In this document: positions 40,201-52,200 of the stretch, in pieces
How positions within the stretch are numbered: position 1 is the stretch's first letter
How the letters are laid out: each line of letters opens with the position of its first letter
Assembly: GCA_018239845.1 (NCBI GenBank)
Contig: JAFEGO010000094.1
Coordinates: 51,928-115,927 of the forward strand
DNA length: 64,000 bases
Origin: Verrucomicrobiota bacterium
GTDB lineage: Bacteria; Verrucomicrobiota; Verrucomicrobiia; Opitutales; Opitutaceae
Reading direction: 5' to 3'
Translations under genes and position numbers: made by a program
The notes under the pieces: model-generated
Database searches by the model: none
What the model saw: only the letters and a program-made list of their open reading frames with translations
What the model was told of the DNA's origin: nothing

Positions 40201-43200
40201 CCGCTGTCGTAGGTGAGCGTGGTGGCCCGCGACGTGGCGGAGACCGGCAGGCTGCCGGGGACGAGCACGCTGTTGATCACGTCGTAGCCGTCGAGCTGGT
40301 TCGAGACGGTGCAGGTGTAATCGCCGGAGTCGGCGGTCTTGAGCGAGGTGATCTGGAGGTCCGCCGTGGTGGCGCCGCTGACGGACGAGCCGCCGGGCTG
40401 GGCGCCGTTGAGGAGCGCGACACCGTTGCGCTTCCACTGGTAGGTGGCCGCCGTGCTGTTGATACCGGAGGCCCCGACCGCGGTGACATGGGCGGTGTAG
40501 GTGCTGCCATTCACCACCCCCGCAGGCTGCGCGGTGATCGCGAGGGAGTTGCCCGTGGTGATGTTGCCGACGCTGGTGGTGCCGGTGAACTGGACGTTGG
40601 TCGCGTCGAAGATCTCGAGACCCGGGCCGCCGGTGATCGAGACGTTGTTAAGCGTGACGTTGGCGATCAGGCCGTTGGCCAGCGGGAGGCCCCAGATCGT
40701 GCTGTAGCCGGTGGTGCCCGTGGCGGTGAGGTTATTAATCGTGATATTCTTCCAGACCGGGAGGGTGCCAGTGGCGAGGGAGTTGGGCGGCGTGGTGTTC
40801 CACGTGTTAACCTTGGTCGGCGTGGTCTGGCTGCTGCCGGAAATCGCGCCGGGGCTGCCGATCTGGTTGTAGTAACTGTAGAAGGTGATCGGATACTGCA
40901 CGTTGGTCATCGTGAGGTCCGAGTACGTGACATTCTGCACAAGGCCGCCCTGCGTGGCATCGGCCTTCATGCGGAGGCCGAACTGGGTGCCGTTGAAGGT
41001 GCAGCGCATGACCGTCATGCCATCGAGGCCGGCCGTGGTCTGGCCGCCGATGGAGAGACCGTGGCCGGTGCCGAAGGTGCAGTCCGCGATGGTGATGTTG
41101 GAGCAGGCGTCGCCGGCCTTGACCGCGATGTTGTCGTCGCCGGTCGAGATGGAGCAGCCCTGGATGAGGAACGTGGAGCCAGCGGGGTCGATGCCGTCGG
41201 TGTTGGGCGACGTCGAAGGCGCGGTGACGGTGACGCCGTATACGGTGACGTTGCTGTTGACGCCGGAGAACGAGAGGTGGAACTGCGGCGAATTGCGCAG
41301 CGTGAGACCGCTGACCAGGACGTTGGTCGCGCGGGTGACCAAGATCAGGCGCGGGCGGGTGATGCCGCCGGCGTTGGCGTCGGCCGCCCACCAGGCGGAG
41401 CCATTGCCCTCGATCGCACCGCCACCGGTGAGGGCGACGTTGGTCGAGCCGTTGACCACGGTGATGAAGTGGATGTTGGCATTCGCGTAGGTGCCGTAGG
41501 GCAGCGCCTGCAACGTGGCGCCGCTGTCGATCTGCAGGTTCATGTTGCTGCGGAGCGTGAGCGGGCCGGAGAGGTACGCACCTGCGGCGGCCGGGATCTC
41601 GATGGTACCGCCGCCCGCGTTCTGCGCGGCGGTGATCGCGGCGGCGATGGCCGCGGTGTTGTCCGTGGTGCCGTCGCCCACCGCGCCGTAATCGGTGACG
41701 CGGAAGAGACCGACGGGAATCACGGGCTGCGTGGGCAGCGTCGCAGCGGGCGCGACGAGCGTGAGCGCGGCCGGATTGCTCACGGTGGTACCGCCGGCGT
41801 TGGTGACAGCGACCGTGTAACCGGTGGCATCAGCGGACTGGAGGCCGCTGAGCGAGAGCACCGGGGCGGTGGCGCCGGCGATGGGCGTGCCATTCTTGCT
41901 CCACTGGTAGGTCAAGGTGCCGAAGCCAGTGGCGGCGACGCTAAAGTTGACCCGGGTGCCGGTGAGCGCGGACTGGGCCTGGGGCTGGACCGAGATGACC
42001 GGCGCGGGGATCGTGACCGTAAGCACCGCGGCGGCGCTGGTGACGCTGCTGACGGCGTTGGTGACGGTGACGGTGTAGCTGCCGGCGGCGGCGGGCTGCA
42101 CGTTGGTAAGCGACAGCGTGGACGAGGTGGCGCCGGAGATAGGCGTGCCATCCTTGTTCCACTGATAGCTGAGCGGCGCGGTGCCGGAGGCGACCACGGA
42201 GAAGCTGACACTGCCGGTGACCGTAACCGACTGCGACTGCGGCGGCGTGGTGACGGCGGGCGCGACGGCGTCGGCCGTGACGGTTAGCGTGGCGGCCGAG
42301 CTGGTGAGGGAGCCAAAGTCGTTGGTGACAACGACCGTGTAATCGCCCGCGTCGGACAGCTGGACGGCGTGAAGCGTGAGCGAGGCGGAGGTGGCGCCGG
42401 AGATGGCGCTGCCATTGAGACGCCACTGATAGCTGAGCGGATCATCGCCGGTGGCGGCGACAGTGAATGTGACATCGGACCCGACGACCGCGGAGTGGCC
42501 CTGCGGCTGGGTCGTGATGGCCGGCGGCGTCTGCACGGTGAGCAACGCCGGGTTGCTGGTGACGGAGCCCGCGGTGTTGGTGACGACGAGACGGTAGCCC
42601 GCGGCATCGGCCGAGGTGACGTTGGACAAGGTGAGCGTATTGCTCGTGGCACCGGGGATGGCGGCGTCATTCTTCGTCCACTGGTAGGCGAGCGGCGCGG
42701 TGCCGTTGGCCGTACCGGTGAAGGTGGCGGTCGCACCCGCGAGCACGGTCTGGCTGACCGGCGGGGTGCCGATGGTCGGAGCGATGGCGGGAGCCGAGGT
42801 GACCTTGGTGATATTCAGATCCTTCACGGCGAACGCGGGACCGTAGGTGGAAAAGAGCATCAACGAATCAAAGCTGGTGACAAACGTGCCGCTGGTCTGG
42901 CTGACGGCATAGCTCATGACGGTCGTGCCGCCGGACTTCACGTTGTAGGCGAGGTCGATCTGGGAAGCACTGACGCGGGTGACCGTGAAGGTCAGCGTGT
43001 AGGCGGTGCCATCGTTGGCGATCGCGCCGGCCGTGCCGCCGCCCGTGGCACCGAGCTGCACGAAGGTCGAGGTCGCGGCCTGATCCGTGGAGGTCGGCCC
43101 GACAATTTGCGTGGAACCGCCGGTGGCCGAGTTGCTCGGCACGCGGAACCAGAAGGACTGCGTGTCAGTCGAGGCGGTCGAGGCGGCTTTCGAGTCCACG

Positions 43201-46200
43201 ATGTAACCCGTGTAGTTGCGCGCGGTGTTGCCTGTGGTCCCAGCGGTGAGGCTGTTGGAGGTGGCGGTGGCGTAGCGAGCGCTGATACCCGTGTTGTTGA
43301 GAGCCGTGCCGTTGCCATTGCTGTTGAGCAGAGCGACGCGGAAGTTGCCGGGAGTTTCCGCCAGCGTGCCGGCGGTGAACGTGAAGGTGACGGAGGCCGA
43401 CAACGTTTCGCCAATTGCCAGCGAGGTCGTGGACGTCGAGGGCTGGAAGTAGGCCATGAGACCGCGGCCCGTGCCCGCCGAGACGCCGAGGGACGTACCT
43501 TGCGTGTAGGCGATGTTAGCCGTGCCGAAGGAGGCCCAAACCGCCTGGGTGCTGGTCGGCACGAGGAAGCTGTTGGCGTCGGTCGCGAGACCGGCGTGCA
43601 GGGTCGCGGCGGAAACTGTGTCGTGCACGATGGTCGTGGACGAACCCTCTGGCACGGGGATCGTGACGCTGACGACATTGGACGACACACTCGTGCCAGC
43701 GGCGGTGACGGCGCGGACGCGATAGTAGAACGTCGTACCCGGGCTGCCGTCGACGATGGCCGAGAGATTCGGACCCGTGTCCAGATCGTTATAATCGCCA
43801 ATAAAGGTGCCGAAGAGCGTACTCACCGAGACATCAAGGTGGTAGGTGATGGCGTCGGGGACGGCGGTCCAGTTGGCGATGAAGGAAGAAGTCGTGACGC
43901 TGGTCGCGGCGGTGGCCGTCGGCGCCGGCGGACCCGCCGGGAGCGAGAGTGTGGCGACGTTGCTGGTCACGGAGGCGACGGAGTCGGTGACAGTGACAGT
44001 GTAGTCGCCGAGGTCGGCGGACTGGAGGCCATTGATCGTAAGCGTCGCGCTGGTGGCGCCGGCGATCGGCGTACCATTATGCTGCCACTGATAGGTAATG
44101 GTACCGGTGCCGGTGGCGACGACGGTGAGGCTCGTGTTGGCCCCGAGCGCGACCGTGCGCGACTGCGGCTGCGTGGTGATGACCGGCGCGGGGTTGACCG
44201 CGAGCGTGGCGGCCGCACTGGTGACGGAGCCGGCGGTGTTGGTGACCACCACGGTGTAGCTGCCGGCGGCGGCGGGCTGCACGGCGGTGAGCGTGAGGCT
44301 GTCGCCGGTCTCGCCGACGAGGTCGGTGCCGTCCTTCTTCCACTGGTAGCTGAAGGGGCCGGTGCCGGTGGCGACGACGGTGAACTCGACGTCGGTGCCG
44401 GCGTTGGCGGTCTGCGACTGCGGCGGCGTCGCGATCACGGGCTGCGTGGCGGTGACGACCGTCAGCCCGGCGGCGTTGCTGGTGGCATTGCCGATGGAGT
44501 TGGTGATCGTGACGGTGTAGCTGCCGTTGTCGGCCGAAGTGGCGGTGGCGATCGTGAGCACGGCCGAGGTGGCGCCGGAGATGCGGCCGCCATCGGTGAG
44601 CGCATTGCCATCCTTCTTCCATTGGTAGGTCAGCGTCGGGCTGCCCGAGGCCTGCACGGTGAACGTGGCGTCGGCGCCGGAAGCGACGCTCTGCGTCTGC
44701 GGCTGCGCGGTGACGGTGGGGGCGACGTTGGTGTCGGCGACGTAGGTGGTGCGGAGCCAGTTGTCCTTGCTCCAGGTCACGGCGCCGGCACCGGCGCCGA
44801 TCGTGAGGATGCTCTCGAGCTGGGCCGGATCATCCATCGTGTAGGTGTACGGCAGCACGCCGCCGGAGAGATCCCATGCGAAGGGAATGATCGTGGCTTG
44901 GAACGGCCCCATCGGGTTGCCGACATCGGTGCTGTCGCCGCGGACGATGGTGCGGGTGTTGTCGGTGTTGAGGAAGCTGTAGATCGTATCCAGCGACTTG
45001 ATCTTGCCGGTGTAGGCGGCGTTGGTCGGATCGGTCTGGTTGTTGCGCAGGGGCCACAAGCAGTCCTTGTAGATCGACTTCTCAACGAGGATGGAACCGC
45101 CCTCGGTGGAGATGGAGCCATTGAGCGGCGGGTTGAAGCTGTAGGTGTTATTCAGCGTGTTGAGCAGCGCGGTGCTGAGGGCGTTGGCCTTCGTATCACG
45201 GAGACGCTTGGCGATGAGGGCGTCGGTGTCGTCGATGAACATGTTGTAGTCATGCACATTGCCGCCGCGGAGCCGCGGGACGGCGCGGTCCCACACGTTC
45301 TTCATCCAGTTGTGGTGGAAGGTCGCGGTGAGGGAGTCGTTCTCGGTCTTGAGCGAATTGGAGCCCATTAGGTGGCCCTTGTCGTGGCCCTGGATGATCT
45401 GGGCGATGTCATCGACGGAGTAGCCGTTCGTGCGGAGGAAATTGTAGAACGCATACGAGGACCGGTTGGCCTCGAGGGCCGCGAGCTGGACGCGGACGGG
45501 GCTGTTGGGATTGGTCGCGCCGTCGTCACCGATGTAGCGGCACCAGGAGAGGGTGACGTTGGTGGTGCCGGCCTTGAGATCGACGATGCCGTCGTAGGCC
45601 TTGGTGAAGGTGCAGTGGTCGATCCAGACATTGGAGACGTCGCCGCCATTGGAGACGGTGATGAAGTCCCAGTCGTTGGAGTCGTAGTTACCCTTCGACG
45701 CCTCGTCCCACTCCCACATCTCGTCGAACTTGAGGTTGCGGATGATGATGTTGGAGGTGCCCTTGATGTTGAAGTTGACGTGCTTGATGGTTACGCCGCT
45801 GGCGGAGAAGATCGTGAGCGGGCTCTTGGCCTTGATGTCGAGGACGCTGACGCCGCTGGCGATGAGCGTCGGATGGAGCTTGGGGGCGTTGTGCGAACGT
45901 AGCGGATTGCTCAAGAGATTCTGCACGGTGGCGCCCACCTCGTTCCAACCGAGGTTCAGGTTATTCATGATCTCGATGACCTTCACCTTGCCGGCGGTCT
46001 TGTTGGAATCGATGATGGCCTGGACGAACTCCTGCGGGGTCGTTACCTTGCGGTAGGCCGCGTCGGTATCGGGGATGACGCCGCCGCCGGTGGTGCCGGT
46101 GCCGACCGTGGCGAAGCCCGCGAGATTGTATTCGGTGAAGGCGAGGCCGGTGTTGAGGCTCAGCGTAGCCGCGGAGCTGGTGACGGAGCCGGCGGTGTTG

Positions 46201-49200
46201 GTAACCGTGACGGTGTAGGCGCCGGTATTGGCGGACTGGACATTGGACACCGTGAGCGTCGCGCTGGTGGCGCCGGAGAGGACGTTGCCATCCTGCTTCC
46301 ACTGATAGCTGAGCGGCGAGGTGCCGGTGGCGGTGACGCTGAACGTGGCGGTGGCGCCGGCGGCCACGGTCTGCGGCTGCGGCTGCGCGGTGATGACCGG
46401 AGCGACGGGCGTCACGGTGAGGACGGCCGCGGAGCTGGTGGCGGAGCTGACGGTGTTGGTGACAACCACGGTGTAGCTGCCCGCGCTGGCCGGCGTGACG
46501 CCGGTGATCGTGTAGCTGGACGCGGTGGCGCCGACGATCGGCGAGCTGTCCTTGCTCCACTGGTAAGTGAGGGGGACGCTGCCGGTAGCGGTGACACTGA
46601 AGGTGACGTTGCCACCGTCATTCACGGTCTGCGACTGCGGCTGCGCCGTGATGGAAGGAGCCTGCGGCGTCGTGACGGTCAGCGTGGCGGCGGAACTGGT
46701 GACGCTGGTGACAGAGTTGGTGACCGTGACGCTGTAGTCGGCGGCGTCGGAGGACTGCACACCGGTGATGGTGTAGCTGGCGGCAGTGGCGCCGCTGATG
46801 ATGTTACCGTTCTTCAGCCACTGGTAGCTGAGCGGCGCGGTGCCCTGAGCGACGACGGTGAAGGTGGCGTTGGCCCCCTGCACGATGGTCTGGGCAACGG
46901 GCTGGGTCGTGATCGACGGCGCGACCGGCGTCACGGTGAGCAACGCAGCGGAGCTGGTGACGGTGGTGACGCTGTTGGTCACGGCCACGGTGTAGCTTCC
47001 CGCGCTAGCCGGCGTGACGCCGGTGATCGTGTAGCTCAACGCGGTGGCGCCGACGATCGGCGAGCTGTCCTTGCTCCACTGGTAGGTGAGCGGCGCGCTG
47101 CCGGTGGCGGTGACGGTGAACGTGGCGTTAGCACCGTCGTTCACGGTCAGTGCCTGCGGCTGCGCCGTGATCACCGGCGGCTGGGCCGCGCCGACCGTGA
47201 GGTTGGCCACGGCACTGGTGACGGAGCTGACGCCGTTGGTGACGATCACGCGATAGTCACCGGAATCGCTGCTCTGCGTGGTGGCGATGGCATAGGTGGC
47301 GGCATTGGCTCCGGCGATATCCGAGCCGTTCTTCTGCCACTGATAAGTCAGCGGGCCGGTGCCGTAGGCGGAAACCGAGAACGACGCGGCGGCACCGAGC
47401 AGCACGGTCTGGCCCGCGGGCTGCGTGAGGATCGCGGGCGCGTTGGCGGTCGCGGCCTCGAGGCTGTAGGCGAGATTGGAGAGCGTGACGGAGCTGAGCG
47501 CGCCGGTGCCGCCGGCGACGCGGACGGCGAACTCATCGTACGAGCCATTGCCGAGGGATCCGCTGGCGGTGTCGCTCGAGGTCAGCAGGTAGTTGACCGC
47601 AGAGCCGCCATTGATGCTGAGCGAAACATCCGTCGCGCTGGCAAAGCGGCTGATAACGAAGGTAACCGCGTAGCTGGTGGAAGGCGCGAAGGCGGCCGCA
47701 GTGCCGGAAGGGCTGACCGCACCGAGGCTGGTGTACTGGCCCGTGGTGCCCATCAGCTGGGTGTTGGTGCCACCGGGAGTACGGCCATAGAGGGCGCCGG
47801 TGCCGGTGTTCAGCGTATAGCTGGCCATGTAACCTGTGTCGTTGAGGAAGGCGTTGTCCGCATCGCCGCTGGGGTTGGCCGTGATGACGGTGCCATTGGT
47901 GCCGAAGAGGCCGAGGCGCAGAGCGTTGGCCGAGCTGGGCACGGTGGCGCCGGTCTGGAGCGTGAAGCTGACCGTGAGCTTCTGGCCGACGGCGAGACTG
48001 ACGGCCGACGGGAGATGCGCCACGAAGAGCGAGGCCGAGGTCTGGTTCTCGGTGAACGTGACGGAGTGCGCCGAGGTGTTGGCCGCGACGGAGTCAGCGG
48101 TGCGGGACTTGTACCAGGTGAGCAGCGAGGCATCGACCGTGGTGGACGCGGCGCCGGAGGTGACGACGGAGACCACATTGGACGACGGGCTCGTGGCGCC
48201 GGCGTACACCGCGCGGACGCGGTAGGAATAACCCGTGCCGGAGGTGAGACCCGAGATGGTGCGCGAGAGATCCGTGCCGACATCGAGGTTTTGGTAGCCG
48301 GAGAGGAAGCTCGTGAAGTCGGACGAAGTCGAAATATCGAGACGGTAGCCGATGGCACCGCTGGTGGCGGACCAGGAGGCGGTGAAACCGGAGCTGGTGA
48401 CATTGGTCGCGGCGGCGGCCACCGGGGAGTCCGGTGCGGCGTTGACCGTAAGGACGGCGGCGGTGCTGGTGACGCTGCCGGTGTTGTTGGTCACCGTGAC
48501 GGTGTAGCTGCCGGCGTCGGAGACCTGCGCGCTGGCGAGGGTGAAGGTCGCGGCCGTGGCGCCGGAGATCGGCGCGCTGTCCTTGCTCCACTGATAAGTG
48601 AGCGGCGCGGTGCCGGCGGCCACAACGGTGAGCGACACGGTGTCGCCAGCGGTGACGGTCTGCGCCTGCGGCTGCGTGGTGATCGACGGCGCGGTCGGAC
48701 CGGAGACGGTGAGGACACCGGCGGCGCTGGTCACGGTGCCGACCGAGTTGGTCGCGGTGACGGTGTAGCTGCCGGAGTCGGAGATCTGCGCGGCGGCGAT
48801 CGTGTAGGCGGCGGACGTGGCCCCGGCGATGGCGTTGCCATCCTTGTTCCACTGCAAGGTGATCGGCGTGGTGCCAGCGAGGGTGACGCTGAACGTGACG
48901 GCAGAGCCGGTGGTGACGGACTGCGTCGCCGGACTCGTGAGGAAAGTCGGCGCCGTGTGCAGGTAGGTTTCAACTACGCCGACATCGGGCGCGTCCTCGT
49001 AGTACGCGGTGGTGTAAGGCAGCTGGGCGAGCGCGTCGCTCGGCGGGAGCACGCCGGCATTGATGAGGGCGCTGCCGCCGACCGGGCGGGCAAAGTCGCC
49101 GAGGTTGATGCTGCCGTCGGCGTTGCGGGTGAAGCCGCCCACCGGGACGGTGAGCGAGACGAAGCCCGTCTTGTAGGCGGTGAGGCCGTTGTCGTTGATG

Positions 49201-52200
49201 CTGGGGCCGCGCGAGGAGGAGGCGACATACCAGAAGACATTGCTCGCGCCGGTGGGGGCGCCGCTGGTGCTGGCGTAGCGGTCGTTGATGCCGGTGCGAT
49301 TGCCGGGGCCGGAGCTGGTGGTCCAGAGCGAGACGTTGTTGTAGAACGTGGCCGCGCCGGAATCGAACTTGAAGTTACCTTCAACATTGTCGAAGGCCAG
49401 GTTGTTGACGAGGACGATGGCGCCGGGGTTGCTGTTCCAGGTGAAGCCGTTCTTGCCGTTGTTGAACGAGATGTTGCGCGAGACGTAGTGGACGACCGCG
49501 ATGCTCTCGCCGCCGAGCTTGAAGCCGTTCTTGTCGCCGGCCGGATTCTGCGTGCCGTCGGTGAGCGTACCGTTGCCGTAGGAAATACACTGGTCGATCA
49601 CGACGGGATCGATGGGGCCGGTCTCGGTCTTGGTGAAGAGATCCCAGCCGTCGTCGATGTTGTTGTGCGAGATACAGCCGCGGAACACGTTGCCGGGGCC
49701 CGAGGTGAGCTTGGCGGCAAAGCCGTCGGCGTTTTCACCGGTGCCGGGGGCGACGTCGTTGTTGTCGTTGGATTCGCAGTTGAGGATCAGGTTGTACGAG
49801 GGCCACTCGCTGCGCGGAGCGGCGGAGGAGTAGCGGCCGATCTGCAGGCCCGTGTCGCGGTTGTGGTGCAGATGGCAGAGCTCGACGATGTTGTGATTGC
49901 CGACGACATACATGCCGTTGTCGGCCGCGCCCATGATCTCGAGGCCCTTGATGTGCCAGTAATCGCCGCCGAGCCAGAGGCCGCGCGGATTGCTGACCGA
50001 GGAAGGATTGCCGTAGGGCTGCGAGGAGAAATCGAGGACGGGCTTCTCCACGCTGCCACCCGGGGGCGTGTAGGCGAAGATGCGCTTGGGCGAGCCGGCG
50101 GCGCCGTTGTTGCCGCGGGCGATGTCGATCTCGACGTTGAAGGTGTAGGTGCCGCCGCGCAGGTAAATCGTGCCACCCGCGGGGACCAAGGCGATGGCGT
50201 GCGCGAGCGTGGTGGGCTGGGCGTAAGTGCCGGGATCGGCGGCCCCACCGGTCGGCGAGACAAAGATCGCGGTGTCGGAGCCGTCGGGGGGATTGGTGAC
50301 GGTCAGCGTGGCGGCCGTGCTGACGGTGGTGCCGCCGGCATTGGTGACCGCGACGGTGTAGTCGCCGGCGTCGGTGAGCGCGACGTTGCTCAGCGAGAGC
50401 GACGGCGTGGTAGCGCCATCGATGGCGTTGCCGTTCTTGCTCCACTGATAGGTGAAGGGCGCGGTGCCCGCGGCGGTGACGCTGAAGGCCACGGTGCCGC
50501 CGACCACGACGGACTGGGAGCCGGACTGCGCGGTGATAACCGGCGCGGTGATGGTGCCCGTGAGGCCGAGGATCGCGGTCGAACTGGTGACCGAGCCCGC
50601 GGAGTTGGTGACGGTGACGGCGTAACCGCCCGCATCGCCCGCGGCGACATTCTCAATTGTGTAGGTGGACGCGATGGCGTTGGCGATGGGCGAACCGTTC
50701 TTGGTCCACTGATAGTTGAGCGGGGCGCCACCGGTGGCGGTGACGCTGAGGGTGACGCTGGCGCCGGCATCGACGGTCTGCGACTGGGGCTGCACCGTGA
50801 TCACGGGCGCCTGCACGACGTTGGTGACGGTGAGCGTGGCGGCGGCGCTGGTGGCGCTGCCCTTACCGTTGGTCACGGTAACAGTGTAGGCACCGGCATC
50901 GGTGTCCTGCACCCCGGTGATGGTGAGGGAAGCGTTCGTCGCGCCGGGGAGGGCGTTGCCGTCCTTGCTCCACTGGTAGGTCAGCGTGGCGTCGCCAGTG
51001 GCGGTGACGCTAAAGGTGACGTCGGTCGGGATGCCCGTGCCGAGATTGACACTCTGCGCCTGGGGCTGGGCGGTGATAAGCGGGCTGCCGTCGGGCGCGG
51101 CGGTGAAGGCGACGCTTACATTGTCGAGCGCAAGGGTGTCCTGCGAACTCGTCGAGGACGTGGCATCATTGGCCGTGACCCAGCGGAACCAGATGGTCGA
51201 GCCATTGGGCACGCTGACCGTCACTCCGGAGGCGGTGAGCGTCGAGGTGGCGGTGGCCGAGCCGTTGAGCGTGGTTGCCCCGAGGCCGCTGATCGTGGTC
51301 CAGCCGGTGGTGGCGTTGAGATCCGAAGCGGTCGCGCCGACCCGGTACTGGACGGTGAAGGTGAGCGTGCGCTGGTTGGTGCCCTCGCGCCACTGCTCGG
51401 GCGTGTAGCTCAGGGTGAAGGTGTTGAGCTCGCGGCCGGAGTTGTTGGTGAAGGCCAGGCCGAGGTAGGTCGGCGCGGTGCTGAGACGCGTGTGGTAGGC
51501 CAGCGCGCGCTCGGTGCTGGCGGTGGTGCCGACGCTGGCGATCTTGAGGTCGGCCAGGTTGCCGGAGCCATCGGAGACAACGGCCGCGGCGTCGAACGTG
51601 CCCGCGGTGTTCATCGCGGACCAGCCGGGCAGCGTAGAATCGTTGGCCCAGGTGAAAGCCGAGGTGGGCAGCGTGTCGAAGTTCTGCGTGTAGGCCGTGC
51701 TGTTCAGCGCGTACGTGCGGCCTGCGGTGGTGCCGGTGTTGACGATGACGAGGTTGGCCACGGACGACGACGTCGCGACGGTGATTGCGTTGGACGAGGC
51801 GCTGGTGCCGCCGGTATTCACCGACCGGACACGATAGTAATACGTCGTGGAGGCAGAGAGACCGGAGACGGCGCGCGTGAGGTTGTTGCCGACGTCGAGA
51901 TCCTGATAACCCGAGACGAAGGTCGAGAAATCCGAGGCCGCCGAAACATCGAGGCGGTAGCCCGTGGCGCCGGAGGCGGCGTTCCACGTGGCGGTGAAGC
52001 CGGCGCTGGTGACGGACGTCGCAGCAGTGGCGACCGGCGCGGCAGGCGCCGGGACATTGATCGTGAGAACGGCGGCGGAGCTCTCAACCGAGCTGACACT
52101 GTTGGTGGCGACCACCGTGTAGCTGCCGGCGGCGGAGGCCTGCACGTTGGTGAGGGTCAGCGTGGCACTGGTGGCGCCGGCGAGGACGTTGCCGTCCTTC

